Positions 1 to 12,639 of a DNA stretch of 64,000 nucleotides are shown here, piece after piece; position 1 is the first letter of the stretch; each line of letters starts with the position of its first letter. This DNA is from Solen grandis (lineage: Eukaryota > Mollusca > Bivalvia > Adapedonta > Solenidae), in assembly GCA_021229015.1 (NCBI GenBank), contig CM037788.1, positions 40,342,049 to 40,406,048 on the forward strand, written 5' to 3'. Position numbers and translations under genes: made by a program. The notes below the pieces were generated by a model. The model worked only from the letters and a program-made list of their open reading frames with translations, had not been told where the DNA came from and did not search any database.

Positions 1-785
1 CGAGTCTCGTGATTTTCCGTGCCTCGTGATGTTCCAAACCACGTGATATTTAAACCACGTGATGTACCGAGCCTCCAAACCTCGTGATATTCTGAGTCTC
101 GTGATTTTCCGAGCCTCGTGATGTTCCAAGCCTCGTGATATTTTGAGTCTCGTGATTTTCCGAGCCTCGTGATATTCTCAGTCTCGTAATTTTCCGAGCC
201 TCGTGATGTTCCAAGCTTCGTGATATTCTGAGCCTCGTGATTTTCCGAGCCTCGTGATGTTCGAAACCTCGTGATATTCTGGGACTCGTGATTTTCCGAG
301 CCTCGTGATATTCTGAGTCTCGTGATTTTCCGAGCCTCTTGATATTCTGAGTCTCGTGATTTTCCAAGCCTCGTGATATTCTGAGTCTCGTGATTTTCCG
401 TGCCTCGTGATATCCCAAGCCTCGTGATATTCTGAGCTTCGTGATTTTCCAAACCTCGTGATGTTCTGAGCCTCGTGATGTTCCGAGCCTCGTGATGTTC
501 TGAGTCTCGTGATTTTTCGAGCCTCTTGATGTTCCGAGTCTCGTGATATTCTGAGTCTTGTGATGTTCCGAGCCATGTGATGTTCTTAGCCTCGTGATAT
601 TCTGAGTCTCATGATTTTCCGAGCCTCGTGATGTTCTGAATCTCGTGATTTTCCGAGTCTCGTGATGTTCCGAGCCTCGTGATATTCCGAGCCTCGTGAT
701 GTTCAGAGCCTCGTGATATTCTGAGCCTCATGTTATTGAGCCTCGTGATGTTCTGAATCTTGTAATATCCCGAGTCTCGTGATAA
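1..785. repeat. 17-bp minisatellite, about 46 copies, open at the left edge
   Basis: Tandem units close to GAGCCTCGTGATGTTCC and GAGTCTCGTGATTTTCC, which partly alternate, giving a looser 34-bp higher-order pattern. Because 17 is not a multiple of 3 and the unit lacks minus-strand stops, all minus frames stay open for long stretches; this is not evidence of a protein. The array decays after about 720 and continues past the left edge. Confidence 0.95.
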
Positions 786-2890
786 GATGAGCCTTGCAAT
801 AAGACGAATATTTCTTTTATTCTCTGTTAACCATAAGATTATCGCATTTTATTGTATGTAACAAACACCACCAAAGCCTGTAGGAATAAGGTGTGTAAAG
901 TGATTATGTCAGTCGGGGAATCTAAACTATTAGAGCGGTATTTCAATGTATTGTAAAATATGCTACGTAGGAAAAAAATCAGATAACCAAATAATAATTG
1001 TGATGTGTACGAGATATATTAATGTAATATAAAAATATATATGTTAGATAATCTTATTATGTATATCTTCCACGTATAAAAGCTAAACAACGTCGTTTTT
1101 TTTCTTCCTTTTTTATTTAGATTAAATGTACACGATGTAATTTGGATATTTTGTAAATCATTGCCGTGTGTTTGATCAGTATAATTATATAAGCAGTACT
1201 TGAATTATAGGTCAAGCAATTCAAATGATGAAGTAAATTCTAGAAAAAAATATAAATCTTGAAAACGAATCTATGTTTTATTTACATCACGAAGCTACAT
1301 TAAGGTATTCACATCTCTGTTTATATATATCTTATATAAATCATAGACGTAGCTGGACGAGGTCCCTGGACTGTTCTTTGGATGGGCGTGCGTTTACCAG
1401 CTTATTCGGGACCAAACATTCAATAATACCGCACGTTTTCAATGCAAATTTAGACTGTTTGAAAATACACTTTTTTCGACATGATGTGCAGGCTTTGGCC
1501 TAAAGTACCTATAGGGCGCTACGCCAGAGTAAGTAAAAAATATTTAATTAATATAGACAAGTCCTGCTCTTTTGACATTTTCCAGCCTCGGTCTCCCTGT
1601 TAATGATATACTAATTTGCATTTCATGGCCAGGTACCTAACCGCAGTGCTTCTAACTTCCCCAGACTTCAAAACCATAAACGACAACGGTATTGCAGGTA
1701 ATCACAATGCTCCACGTGATCAAAAAGCGGTTATGTATAATATCTTGACACTCATCTCTAAAGCGAGTCACCGCCGTAACGATTGTTATGCTTTCTACGC
1801 CAGATTCTGACTTTTACAGCGCGTATTGCTCGCGGATGGCGATCCAATTAAACACAACAGGTTTCATGAATGAACTTATGTGAAGGGAATAATGTTGCAA
1901 CCATGTTCCTAACGGACCGAACAAATGGTTAAAATTGAAAAACAATAGCAACAGGATCGCCGTGCATGTGACCAGCGTTACGGAACAGCTTCGGCGCTAT
2001 CACCGAGGGTATGAAAGCACGCGCTTCTCGTGCGATAACTGTCATGGCATATGTAAAGATGCATGGCGTGAAAACGTCATAATCAATTAATTTGCAATAA
2101 GCTGATAAGATCTCGGACACAAGCAAATATTCCATATGTTAAGTTATATGTCATACTGGTAGGACAAAGCAACTGCTCAAATATAACAATTTGTCTGAGT
2201 ATGGTACTGGTTCACCTTTATAAATTCAAAGTTCATTTATGTTTCTGCGGGTCTGCTTTATTTCTATTAAATATAAAAATCATCAAATATTGTATTATTC
2301 AATTGAAATTTTAAATTCAAACCGTATGGCAAAATTGTTTTCACCGAACCGCAAAAAACCTACAAAATTATTCCTAGACAAAAAAGGGAGGCATTGCTTC
2401 CGAATTGTAATAAAATATTAAAAAAAAGTTTATTTCTTTGAAGTTAGGTACATTTTTGTGAACCAAACAACTGTCAACATATTTCGGAGCTGGATATTAG
2501 GGACGGTGAAGCAACGATCGGAACTCCTCGGAAACATCTTTTAAAGGCAAACTGCCGGATGCACCTTTCCAGGTTTTGCAGTGGTTTGATTCCCGCCTTT
2601 CCCAACTGTTCGAAAACAGAATAAAAACTTTTTTTTCTTATGTATAAATCAGATCAACCATTGACTACCTATCATCACAATGAAGCTATTGGATAGTATT
2701 TTAGTCCAATTGCACTGGAAAATTCCAACGTACGAAGCTATATTGGATTGTAGTTTTCTGTAATCGGAAATACCGCAAGTACGAAACGCTCGAAATAAAA
2801 ATGGTTGAAGATAAAAATAAATGTAGAGTATCGTCCAGTTTTAAAAAAAAGTTTCTTTGTTCTTTTATTTACTTGTGTGTAATTCCCACC
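786..2890. other. Gene-free AT-rich sequence
   Basis: Scattered short open frames only, none with a recognisable motif or codon pattern. I see no repeat structure beyond short A/T runs. Confidence 0.5.
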
Positions 2891-2902
2891 AAAACAATGA
2901 TT

Positions 2903-3095
2903 TTTGTCGACAAGAGATGCGATACCACATCGCAGAGCTGCATGATACCACAGCCAGACACATTTCCCTAACACTGGGTCAACCAAGTTTTGCACCCCAC
3001 CCCACCCCCCTCCTCCCCTATATGCTGTGCGCCGATTCATTTCACAACTTTGGTATGTCGTGGCCTGGGATCTAACCATGACCGTTCAAACTGGT
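2903..3095 (-). mobile_element. Decayed SINE copy (family with GGAACTACCC...TTTGGTATGTCG core)
   Basis: The plus strand shows ATGATACCACAGCCAGACAC, a degraded TGGGTCAACCA and TTTGGTATGTCGTGGCCTGG, which align by eye with the fuller copy at 11,018-11,345. A poly-C insertion lies in the middle. Only part of the tRNA-like head remains. Confidence 0.6.
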
Positions 3096-3099
3096 TGGT

Positions 3100-4284
3100 T
3101 TGATCCAAGTATACACTTACACTACTACCGTGATAATAATAGTAATAATAATAAATTAATAATTCTAGGGAATAACATATTTGGCAATGAAATTCTTCCA
3201 TATGGTCCTCTTAACAAATATACAATTTGTACGTATTAAAAGTGAACAAAGTGCCTATCACTATGAAAAAGGTTAACAATATCTTAAACATATAAGTTAT
3301 GAAAGTGGTATTACTAGTATTTGAATTCAATTTTGCGGAATCATTTTAAAGCGATTCATACTACAAACCAGTGTGACAATTTTTATGTTCGTTCTTAATA
3401 CATGAGTCTTAAATCTACTTCGCAAGCTTTCTTATAAACATAAAAATATAAACATTGATAATTTTAAACCGTACATGTATACCGTTGATAATACAGTCGA
3501 AATGAAATCGGCATTAATATCGGTAAAAAAAAGTAGCGCGCCAGTCAACCAAATAAATTTTAATATCCACGTATTCTAATTATTATTCAACATTCCAGGT
3601 GTTTGTTTGGGTTAGAGTACAAGTGTGAAATCGATAACTTATTTCTTAAGTCGAACAAGGTAGTTAAAATCATTTATTGTCTTCTTTCATATTTTTTTTT
3701 CATGAAAATTGATTTTTCACGAGCGTGTAAGAAATACGATACGCCGGGCAAAAAAACAACGGGTCGAGATTTCTCTTAAGGTGTTTCACCTCTCTTGCCC
3801 CGGGGAAGTTATCGAGAAAGTTCTATTGTATACCTGACATTTTATGCAAATTAGCACACTTTATAAACTAAAGAAAACTCAATTACCGATGCTCAAGTTT
3901 CTTAGACAAAATTTGAGGGATTGTAAAGCCATTGTCATCCGTAAGGGATCCGCCATTGTCTAGTTTTCCTGACAAGCACCAAAAGGAAAAGATCGAGAAA
4001 GCCAGGTGTATAAGATCGCTTTGTTCGTCTTCACATAGACAAAGGGGAGGCTGTTATGAAGTATTACACCGTGTAATTTAACAGCAAAAGAATAAAATAA
4101 TAACGAAAAATGTAACCAATTGGTAAGCGATGGTAATTTACCATGTACGTCGAACCTGCCTTCTCGCGCGCGCGCGTTCTCTCCCGTGATTATTTTTTTC
4201 CGCCATTTTTAAATTTATGCAAAATATGTTTGAACCCCTGCTTATTTAAAATTTCAATTGCATTTGGTTAAAATGTTGATGTGT
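3100..4284. other. Gene-free sequence
   Basis: No coding motif or tandem structure seen, apart from a short (CG)n run near 4,165 and small (TAA)n clusters near 3,137. Confidence 0.45.
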
Positions 4285-5045
4285 TTTTATCAATTCAATT
4301 CAATAGTTTATTTGCTAATTGGCCACCGGCCCTTGCAACAAAAAAAAACATACATACAATGTGTACATAAGAAAATGACAAAATATATGCAATTATTCAT
4401 ATAGATCTAAGAATGTCATTGAACAAAAAATATATAACCAGGTACATGTGTTAATACATCCACTAAATATATCATATCATTGACTGACCAATACAATTGT
4501 AATAATTCTTTGCGTTTTTGAAAACTGTAAAACAGATACATGGCAACATTTTTAATCACTAATTCTCTACTATCAGATAAAATGTTGTAGAATTTATCAA
4601 CAGTTGGATGATGTGATACATATAAGGAAGATATTTCTGTCTCAGCTCATTATAAATTGGACAAACAAATAAAAAGTGAAACTCTGTTTCTACAACATCT
4701 TTACAAAAAGGACAAAATCTATATTCCCTATCAATATTTAAATAACGACCTTTTTCTATTTGTAATTGGTGAGCAGTGAATCAGTGTAAGAAAGATGTGA
4801 TTATAGTATTTTATTACAATGTTTACGTATATACCTGTAAAATAACCAAATACTGGGATTTCAATATCATCTGATATTTTTATATATTTACAATTTTTAG
4901 ATGTATAAGAAATTTAAACATATTATAAAAATTAACGCAGCCTTATCATTTCTATAAAATTATTCTCACAATTTCCTTTTTTTGTTAACCACTTTAGAGT
5001 TTGTTCGTTCATTATATATGACAATTGTTTTTCAATCACAACTTA
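4285..5045 (-). mobile_element. Old non-LTR retrotransposon 3' end (LINE fragment)
   Basis: On the minus strand, a decayed frame reads AHQLQIEKGRYLNIDREYRF, then CPFCKDVVETEFHFLFVCPI: the C-x2-C-x8-H-x4-C zinc motif found at the C-terminus of many non-LTR polyproteins. The 3' UTR contains GGGCCGGTGGCC, also present in the fuller LINE at about 51,513, and ends in a TTGAA-repeat tail. Stops interrupt the frame. 5'-truncated and inactive. Confidence 0.85.
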
Positions 5046-5049
5046 AGCA

Positions 5050-7190
5050 ACAACTTAGCTTCCAAAAAGAATAAAAAAAGTACATGAACACTACAGGAAA
5101 GTTAATATAAGTATATAATTAACGCTATCAAGCTACTATATCAACCGTTTACCCTATGAATACCCATGTATATATATATATTATACGACTTCATGCATAT
5201 TTACTTTACTGAACTTTAAATTGTAAATGAAACTATGTAGGTTGTCTTTGCTGCGGATAGTGCAGACTGTGTAGAAAATGAGCTACAATTGATATTGTAT
5301 GAAACACAGGGGAGATATTGGATAGAGCTGGCTGATCTAGGTTTGCTCTGTTTGTCAGGCCTTTCAAGACGCGTTTGTATGAGGTAAAGGGTTAAATGCA
5401 TCAGTGGCTGTCTATATGCTACCACTTTGGATCACTATATGCGCAACTCTGATTATGCTGCAAAATTAATTAACCTCACGCGGTTACTGCGCATTGACGT
5501 TGAAATTATACTGGTACTTTAATTAAAATAATGGCGAGGTGCAAAACCGCAGCTAAATGCATGAAATGTTTTATAGTATAGGCTCCAACATTCGTAGGCT
5601 CCAACATTCGCCACAACAAATGTCCACAAACAAAAACCGCGAGCTTTGTTGAACAAGCTGAAAATCGAATAAATATCTTTGTTGTTGATGATGATGATGA
5701 TTTTCAGAATTGTGCTGCACTTTTTTTCAAACAGATATAATGGTACATCATTTTGTCTAAAATTTGCAGAGTCCTATTATGAAGAGTGGTTTCAAAGTGA
5801 GGATGCTTAGAATATGACTATTTGACTTGAAAGTAAACAAGTAAGAATAAACCATTACAAAGCATGTGAATTTAAAACACTATGCATCCACGTGTCGTTT
5901 CTCTAAACGACCAACCATGTCAAAGCCAATTTATTCTAGTGATGCGAAAATGTAGAAAAGGTGACGATGTATAACATATACTTTATATATAACTAAACAA
6001 AAATCATGAACATGTCTGTAAAGGAGACACATGGGTTGCATAATTATATCAGATTGAACTCGTTGTTGGATCTAGACTGTTTGCCAGATATGTGTGTTTT
6101 CCATTTTCTATTTTAATTAAGTTTGCTTGTTTAAATACGGAAACAATCTCGTCAATTTTTTCATATTAAGAAATACGAAATTCGATAAAAAAGATGATGC
6201 ACGTAAGAAACATGCAGGAATAAAACAGGATAACATATACATGTCATTCGAGCGACCATGTCAACCCACATTGTCATTCACATGGACTTTCCTGTGTTTA
6301 AATCAAGATTAATGCAATTGTTCCCCTGGCCTCAAATTGGTTTAATTACCTTAAGTGATAGTCTAATTAACAAGATTGGTTCGGTGACAGTATCTGGAGT
6401 TACCTTTGTGTATCATCGTCCCAAGTCTAGTCACATGATCAATCTTACCATTCAGGTATTGTCCAGGGTCCCCCACCTCCCGCTGACGTGATAGGCAGAC
6501 GAGCAGGACGGAACATATACTAAACAAAAACAAACAATAGTCAAACGTTGTAGATTCAATTGTTTGGTTTCATTTTCATATTAACTACATCACTCGGTAG
6601 GCATTATTGGTGTCGTAAAATATAAAGATACAACGTGTGATAAGTTTTGTATTTGATACTGTATGCCGCGTACAGGCCCCTGTGGGCATAAGTTATTCAT
6701 ATGACAGTGTTAATTAAACACCGACACCGTTATTGCTGCCAGGGAGTAAAAAGTAAAAAAATTGCACTTACTCCCGGGCTTTGGAGCTGTTTTATTCCAT
6801 AAAATCACGTGTTTTTTTGTTTGTTTTTTTTTTGGCTTGTTTTATTCCATAAATATTTTTCTTCAATTTTTGTTGCTCATTTTGGCACACAGCATCAAGA
6901 CACACACACCCACGTCATATTCATACATATAATTATTTTATGTACCTTATACTCGTACATTATCAATATACGAAGGAAACCCGTCAATTTTTTTCGTCTG
7001 GGCCTCTTTATATACAGAAGCAAAGATAACTTGGTTTGATTTGGCGGAGTAAATTGACATTTCATTTTGCACAATGATTGTCATAATTTAAACTACTAGA
7101 CAAAATTTGTGTACCCGTTAAAAAATGAAATTGTTCTGTTTTTCCTACGATACGCAGTTTTGGCATCTAGTTCAAAAATAACATGTCGCG
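5050..7190. other. Gene-free sequence
   Basis: No supported gene. A 15-bp direct duplication of TAGGCTCCAACATTCG-like sequence sits at about 5,580-5,611, and GAGGTAAAGGGTTAA near 5,381 resembles one terminus of the TTAA-flanked MITEs described elsewhere. Confidence 0.45.
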
Positions 7191-7195
7191 CGTCC

Positions 7196-7262
7196 GGAAA
7201 GATTATGGAAAATCCTTGCCTACAACTGGGCTCGAACCCATGACTGCTGGACCGGAAGAACA
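7196..7262 (-). mobile_element. tRNA-like SINE head fragment
   Basis: The minus strand contains a pol III B-box-like GGGTTCGAGCCCA followed by a short spacer. The A box is not convincing, so this is a fragment of a tRNA-derived SINE rather than a tRNA gene. Confidence 0.4.
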
Positions 7263-7482
7263 TATACATGTACGTACTTAATAAATCTGTAGGTCCCCCA
7301 TGATCTATCCTTGTATAGTGACGGGTCGGTAGGTTATTATGGTTACGGAAGCTGGTTTAGCTGAATATAATCTTAATCAATAAGGAAAGAGATAAAATCA
7401 AAAATTAATTAACCAACATTCAATGAAATTAGATCAACATTTACATACGCAAAGACAAAAAAAAAAAAAGACAAAAAAAAAG

Positions 7483-7656
7483 AGTTCCGTTTCTGGTCTC
7501 CAGCAAAAAAAGAGCGTCGGTAGGTCATTTTGTTTTTTTACATGATACGAAAGGTAAAAAAGGAAATAAAGATTTTTTCAAAGGCGGAAAGGTAAAAAAC
7601 CCTGAAAAACTTGGTCGTAAAAAAAGATGGTCGGTCGGGTGACTAGAAACGGAACT
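7483..7656. mobile_element. 174-bp MITE with inverted ends
   Basis: Begins AGTTCCGTTTCTGGTCTCC and ends GGTGACTAGAAACGGAACT; the outer 15-17 bases are inverted repeats with one or two mismatches. The interior is A-rich with several GTCGGTAGGT-like segments. No coding capacity. Superfamily not assigned. Confidence 0.65.
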
Positions 7657-7834
7657 ATTTATTTTTTTGCCCATTGCATCAGAGCAGCCAGAATTTATTT
7701 ATTTCAAAAACATAAATAGTGGCATTTTACAGTGACAACATGTAATTCCATTTTTATGGCCTAGCAAATCTCAGTAAATAAATGATCGTTTTGAACAGAA
7801 CTAAGATATCAATTTTATTTTTAGTATTTTCGTG

Positions 7835-8085
7835 TTGTTGTTGTATTGGAGTTTACCGTCGCTGCGATAGTATTTCAATCATATAGCGACGTCCAGCTAA
7901 TTACAGGTGGAGGAAGACCCCGAGTACACAGAGGTGCCCGGGTAGAACCACCGACCTACCGCAAGCCAGCTGGAAGGCTTCCTCACATGAAAAACCCGAA
8001 GTCCCTACCGGGATTCGAATCCACAGCGGTGAGGGGCTGAGAGATTTGTAGCCCATGACTGTAACCGCTCGGCCACGGCAGCCCC
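7835..8085 (-). mobile_element. Full-length tRNA-derived SINE with 12-bp target duplication
   Basis: Minus-strand head GGGGCTGCCGTGGCCGAGCG has the A-box form of tRNA-Ser/Leu, and GGATTCGAATCCC is a B box. The 3' end is a TGTTG-type short tandem run. It is bounded on both sides by AGTATTTTCGTG (7,823-7,834 and 8,086-8,097), a perfect target-site duplication, so the limits are well supported. A related 3' fragment lies at 33,747-33,882. Confidence 0.88.
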
Positions 8086-8099
8086 AGTATTTTCGTGAC

Positions 8100-10985
8100 C
8101 TTATCCGTAAGGAGGTACATGGGTAATGCAATAATCTCAGATTAAACTTGTTATCGAATGAGTCTGTTTGCCAACTATTTACTTAACAAATTATAAGAAA
8201 TAACAGTTCATTTAAATACACATGTTCTACTTAAGTGATATGCAGCCATGTTCCTTTTTCATTGTAAGGCTATACGGAAAAACTTGGAAAAAATCCACGA
8301 AAAAAAACTAGATCAACCATTGTAATAAATCGACAAATTTAGTGATATGATTCAAGGCGACGTTTTCCTGTGAGTTAGTTGTTAGAGTTCTACTCATAAA
8401 AAAAATAATAAAATAAAATAAAATTTAGTACTTAGCGCTCATTTTTTAAAGCAGTAACGGCAAAATAGAAACCCCTTTTCCCATTTCCATTAAATATAAT
8501 ATCATCGCAGGTAGCAATTAAACAAATTATTATTATTATTTTATTTTATAGAACTTTTACATGAAAGTTTCTCCCTTCAGCTGTGCGCATGCGTGGTCTG
8601 AGTTAAGTAAAAACACAAACGCTATCGAGCATGATGCTGCTTAAAACCTGGCGGTGTCAGCTCCAACAAAGTGCTGTCAGATATTTGGCGACAATGCGAA
8701 TTCTCGCAGGAATATTTTGCCAATTTCATTTGATAGGGTCCTTCTTGAAACGATCTAAACATTGACACGCTCTAACTTCTGTAGCGTAATCGAAAAAGCA
8801 ACAAAATCATATCGACATGCTCCTGACATGCGCTCATGTACGTCAAAACAATGGTGAATGCGTAAAAACAAAGACGCACCAAATGGTGTATCAAACCGGA
8901 AACCACGTCAATCCGAGATGGCAATGGGAGATTTGATGATGTGTAATGATACATAAACCGGTTAATTAGTGTCTCTTTTGCTCGGGACGGTGTTGAGGCA
9001 TCCGCTCAAACACACCACCTTTCAGATACACGATGTTCATATCAAGATGTAAAGATTGGTTAGTGTTAGGTCGAGATAACCAAACTGTTACTGCTTCTGA
9101 GCAGAAACTGCATTAAAACGATTATCAGTCATTGTTAATTTCTGGCAGAAGGGACTCGTGCAATTATCTTGTTCTAAATATGTTCGTCCACTGGGGAAAT
9201 GAAGCAATGAATAGTTTTGTGTTTTGTTTCCAAATTCAGACATGGTTATGGGGACATGTTAAACTCATGATAAGGAATATTGCCCCTCGTGCTTCACCCA
9301 TCTGTCCACGACATTTTTAAGAGATTGGCAGTATGGTGTTACAAAGATCACTTCCTTGTGCTTTTTTATCTCCTGGTCCTTCTCTTATCATTTAAACTTT
9401 TGCCATTTGTACAAAGGGTTCTGTTTTAAAAGTATATATGCATGCATTTGCTGGTTATTATGATTAAAATGCTAACGAAGAGTCGTAAGATATGTACTTG
9501 TACAAAGATATGAAAAAAGAAGAAGATAAGAACCATTAAGAAATTTTAGGCAATACATTTTTCTTGGGATAAGTAAAGGGCAAATATATTTGAGAATTTC
9601 TACACACTTTTTAAGTGTTGAATATGATTGTAGACGATTAAATTTAATTACCTTAAAATGCTCGGATAATACAAGGTTTTTACTGAATTAGTCTTAACGA
9701 TAAAGCTTAAATACCGAGATGTGCAAACTGGGTATCTTTGTATATGGTATACTTCGAGGCTATTTCTGTCGATAGGAAAGAAAACCCTGGACTCCGAAAT
9801 AAAGGTCACGGGGACTATAGCCTATGAAGACTCTTTAATGAGACATATAGCCAAAAGTGATTAATCATAAATAATAAAACAGTAAAATTGTGGAGCGATT
9901 TTCCGGCAATTATGCATTATTTCCGGTCCACGTTTGAAGAAATGATGCGCTCAAGAAAGAAAAAAAAACGGTGTCCGAGTCTTTCGATTATACGAGCATT
10001 TCATTTTACCCGATCTGTCCTAGGGTTATCGATAAATGTACACTGTAAATATTGTTTTAAACCGAAAGTACGGAGATAAATTGTACGCCTAGGATGGGTC
10101 GTCTGATAACACTGAAAATCTTACAGCTTCTAGATATCTATTTACAAGCTTGGTATAACAAGAAAACACCTAAAATATTTGTTTTCAAGACGTTTTTCCC
10201 CCGCTGTTCTTAAGCATGAATACCATTAGGGAATACCTTTTTACTCTCACGAAAATCTGTAACAATGGAATCCCCGTTAGCTTCTGATTCAGGGGTGTAA
10301 CCAAATACAAAATGAACAACGTCTTAATTCTAGCCTTCTGAAATTAATCCCATCAAGTCGCGCTGCTCTTTCCGGCGCTGTACAACCGGAACTAGAAGGC
10401 ACGTGCCATGCGCGTGTCGCCATGACAGAACAAAAACATTTCTTCGGAGGAAGTATTATTTTTAATTGCATGGATTTACAGCAATCTTAAGGTTACTTGA
10501 AGTCTGATTGTAAGGAATGTCAGATTTAATTAAAAATGAATAATGCATTATTTGCTAGTTTACAATTCAAATTTGATATATGTCTTCAACGATGCCAATT
10601 GTATGCTATGTTTATAAATGAGGAATGAGATATGTATCATTTGTATAAATTTGGAAACTAATGAATCTCATGAAATCTCTTTGCACGCAACTGCAGACTA
10701 ATGATTTCAGTAAGAAAAGGGTGATATTTCGAGTAGCGATTATCGGAATACCATGCATATTCCGAATCATTCGCTTAGCCCGAAACTAAATATATTATCG
10801 TGTTATCTCGTTTGTCCGAGCCTTGCGATGTTCAAGGGATGTTATATTCCTCGTTGGGCCTTGAATTATCGCAATATAACTATAATCGACGAAATAATAA
10901 AAATATATACATATGTATCCTCCAATAGACATATTTTCATATTGTCATATGGGGGAGGTGGGGGGCGGGGGCTATTTGGACAGTG
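8100..10985. other. Gene-free sequence
   Basis: Only short unrecognised open frames. No tandem array or inverted terminus found by eye. Confidence 0.45.
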
Positions 10986-11017
10986 GAAGATATACGTAGT
11001 GCTACCAAGCTGCAGTA

Positions 11018-11345
11018 TAATGCCATGTTTGTTGGTTTGTTGTTGGGTATAACGTCCCACCGACAATATTTCAGTAATTTGGAGACTATGTCTACTTGAG
11101 ACAGATACAGTGCTGCCACACTGCAGTATCACGCCGCAGACATGTGGCACGGTGCCACAGGCAAGTAACATTATCCTGATACCAGGTCTTCCAGTCCTGG
11201 AACTACCCGTATATACTGAGCGCCCAGCACGGGAGCTATACCAGTCCCATTTTTATTACTTTGGTATGTCGCGGCCTGGGATCGTACCCACGACCTCCTG
11301 GTACCGGGGCGGACGCTCAAACCATTTAGCCATCGGAATGGGTGG
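11018..11345 (-). mobile_element. SINE, near full length, GGAACTACCC-core family
   Basis: Read on the minus strand: tRNA-like head with GATGGCTAAATGGTTTGAGC (A box) and GGGTACGATCCCAGG (B box), then body segments shared with copies at 20,941, 32,955 and 55,300 (GGTAGTTCCAGGACTGG, CATAGTCTCCAAAT) and a tail of CAAACAAA repeats. The same body occurs six or seven times in this window. Confidence 0.8.
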
Positions 11346-11349
11346 TCTA

Positions 11350-12530
11350 ACGCCATAGACAAGTGGCATGATACATGTTAATTATAGGCCCTTTATGCAT
11401 CCAAAGGCAGTGTATATTCTTCTGACAGAAAAGCAAAGTGTGTGCTTCAAGATTTGTTACGAGATGCAATCTGTACATACTCATTCACGACAACGACATT
11501 ACAATGCCTCTTTTACTAAAGTTCATGCAATTGTTAACAAAAATAACTAATTCGCATATTCTGCATAACTTCGTCAATTTCCCATAGACATTTCGTATGT
11601 CTCCGTTAACAAATAAAGAGTGCATAAATTGACGACGTAGCAGAAAAACGTTCTCGTCGACGGTTTATAAGTTATTTCCGATTACAGACGGTCTTCGGGA
11701 ATACTCGCCAATGCAAGATGTAAACAATGAGAGTATTTTGACATCCATCCAAAATACTAAATTGGGTAAATTGATCAACATTTTAAATGCGTTTGACTGT
11801 TATTTTACAGAGGATATTTGCACATTCTGTACCATTTATGTTAGTCGGTACGTCAATGATATTATAAATTATCTGTTTTCATGAAAATTGAATCATTATG
11901 AAATACAATGGACCTTTGAATTGATAAGTAAAAATATTGTTTCTTAATAATGAAACAAAAATACCCAGATATGACTGTGTTTTTCAATGTGAATTGATCA
12001 TTTAAGTATGCAAATGGGAATAATGTGTCTGAATCTGAAATACGGAATACGGAAACTCACGAGGGTCCAGTGTTTCAACATATTTAAAAAAAAAATACAC
12101 GTTGGCATTGATTTAAAAGTGTATGCGGGTCCGTGTGTGAGCCAAACAAAAGCAAGACGCAGCTTTGGTGGGGGTATCTATGAAAGGGAAACAAACATTT
12201 GTTTTCCATATTTTCATTATCATGGATTTTTTTTTTAATTTTGAAGATGAGGAGTATCATCAACAAATTAGAAATATAGGACTAGAAAAAATTTTGGAAA
12301 ATTAAATATTTGGATAAGCCAACATATATTTTGAAGTCAAAAAAACCGCATAAATTGATCCTGGTATTACCCTCCGACATATTGACCTGCTTGAAACCAC
12401 ACGACATACTAGCGAGTAATCAGATGTTCTAAATATTATGTCAATTTTATGTACAAATTAGTGTCCCTAAAAGTTAAATTGTATCTGCTTTTCATATGCA
12501 GTCATGATATGTCATTAATACAAAAAAAAA
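11350..12530. other. Gene-free sequence
   Basis: No recognisable coding or repeat structure. Confidence 0.4.
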
Positions 12531-12532
12531 GA

Positions 12533-12632
12533 GATGAACCCCGCCTGCGGGATTCGAACCCGAAAATTCCATCTGATTACTTGCTTATATGTCGTGTGAT
12601 AAGTAATGTTCACTTCCACTTGACTAGGGTGC
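12533..12632 (-). mobile_element. tRNA-derived sequence with pol III-like boxes and T-run
   Basis: On the minus strand TAGTCAAGTGG (A-box-like) is followed about 55 bases later by GGGTTCGAATCCCGC (B box) and then by a run of nine T after CTC, a possible pol III terminator. No clean acceptor stem or CCA-ready end is visible, so a SINE or tRNA pseudogene is likelier than a functional tRNA. Confidence 0.5.
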
Positions 12633-12639
12633 TTCATCA

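Noticed and set aside
50..576. Two overlapping minus-strand open frames of 122 and 132 residues
   Set aside because: They are translations of the 17-bp array in different frames; the peptide simply cycles (HEARKITRLRIS...).
12533..12632. Functional tRNA gene
   Set aside because: B box and T-run are good, but no acceptor stem or anticodon arm folds convincingly.
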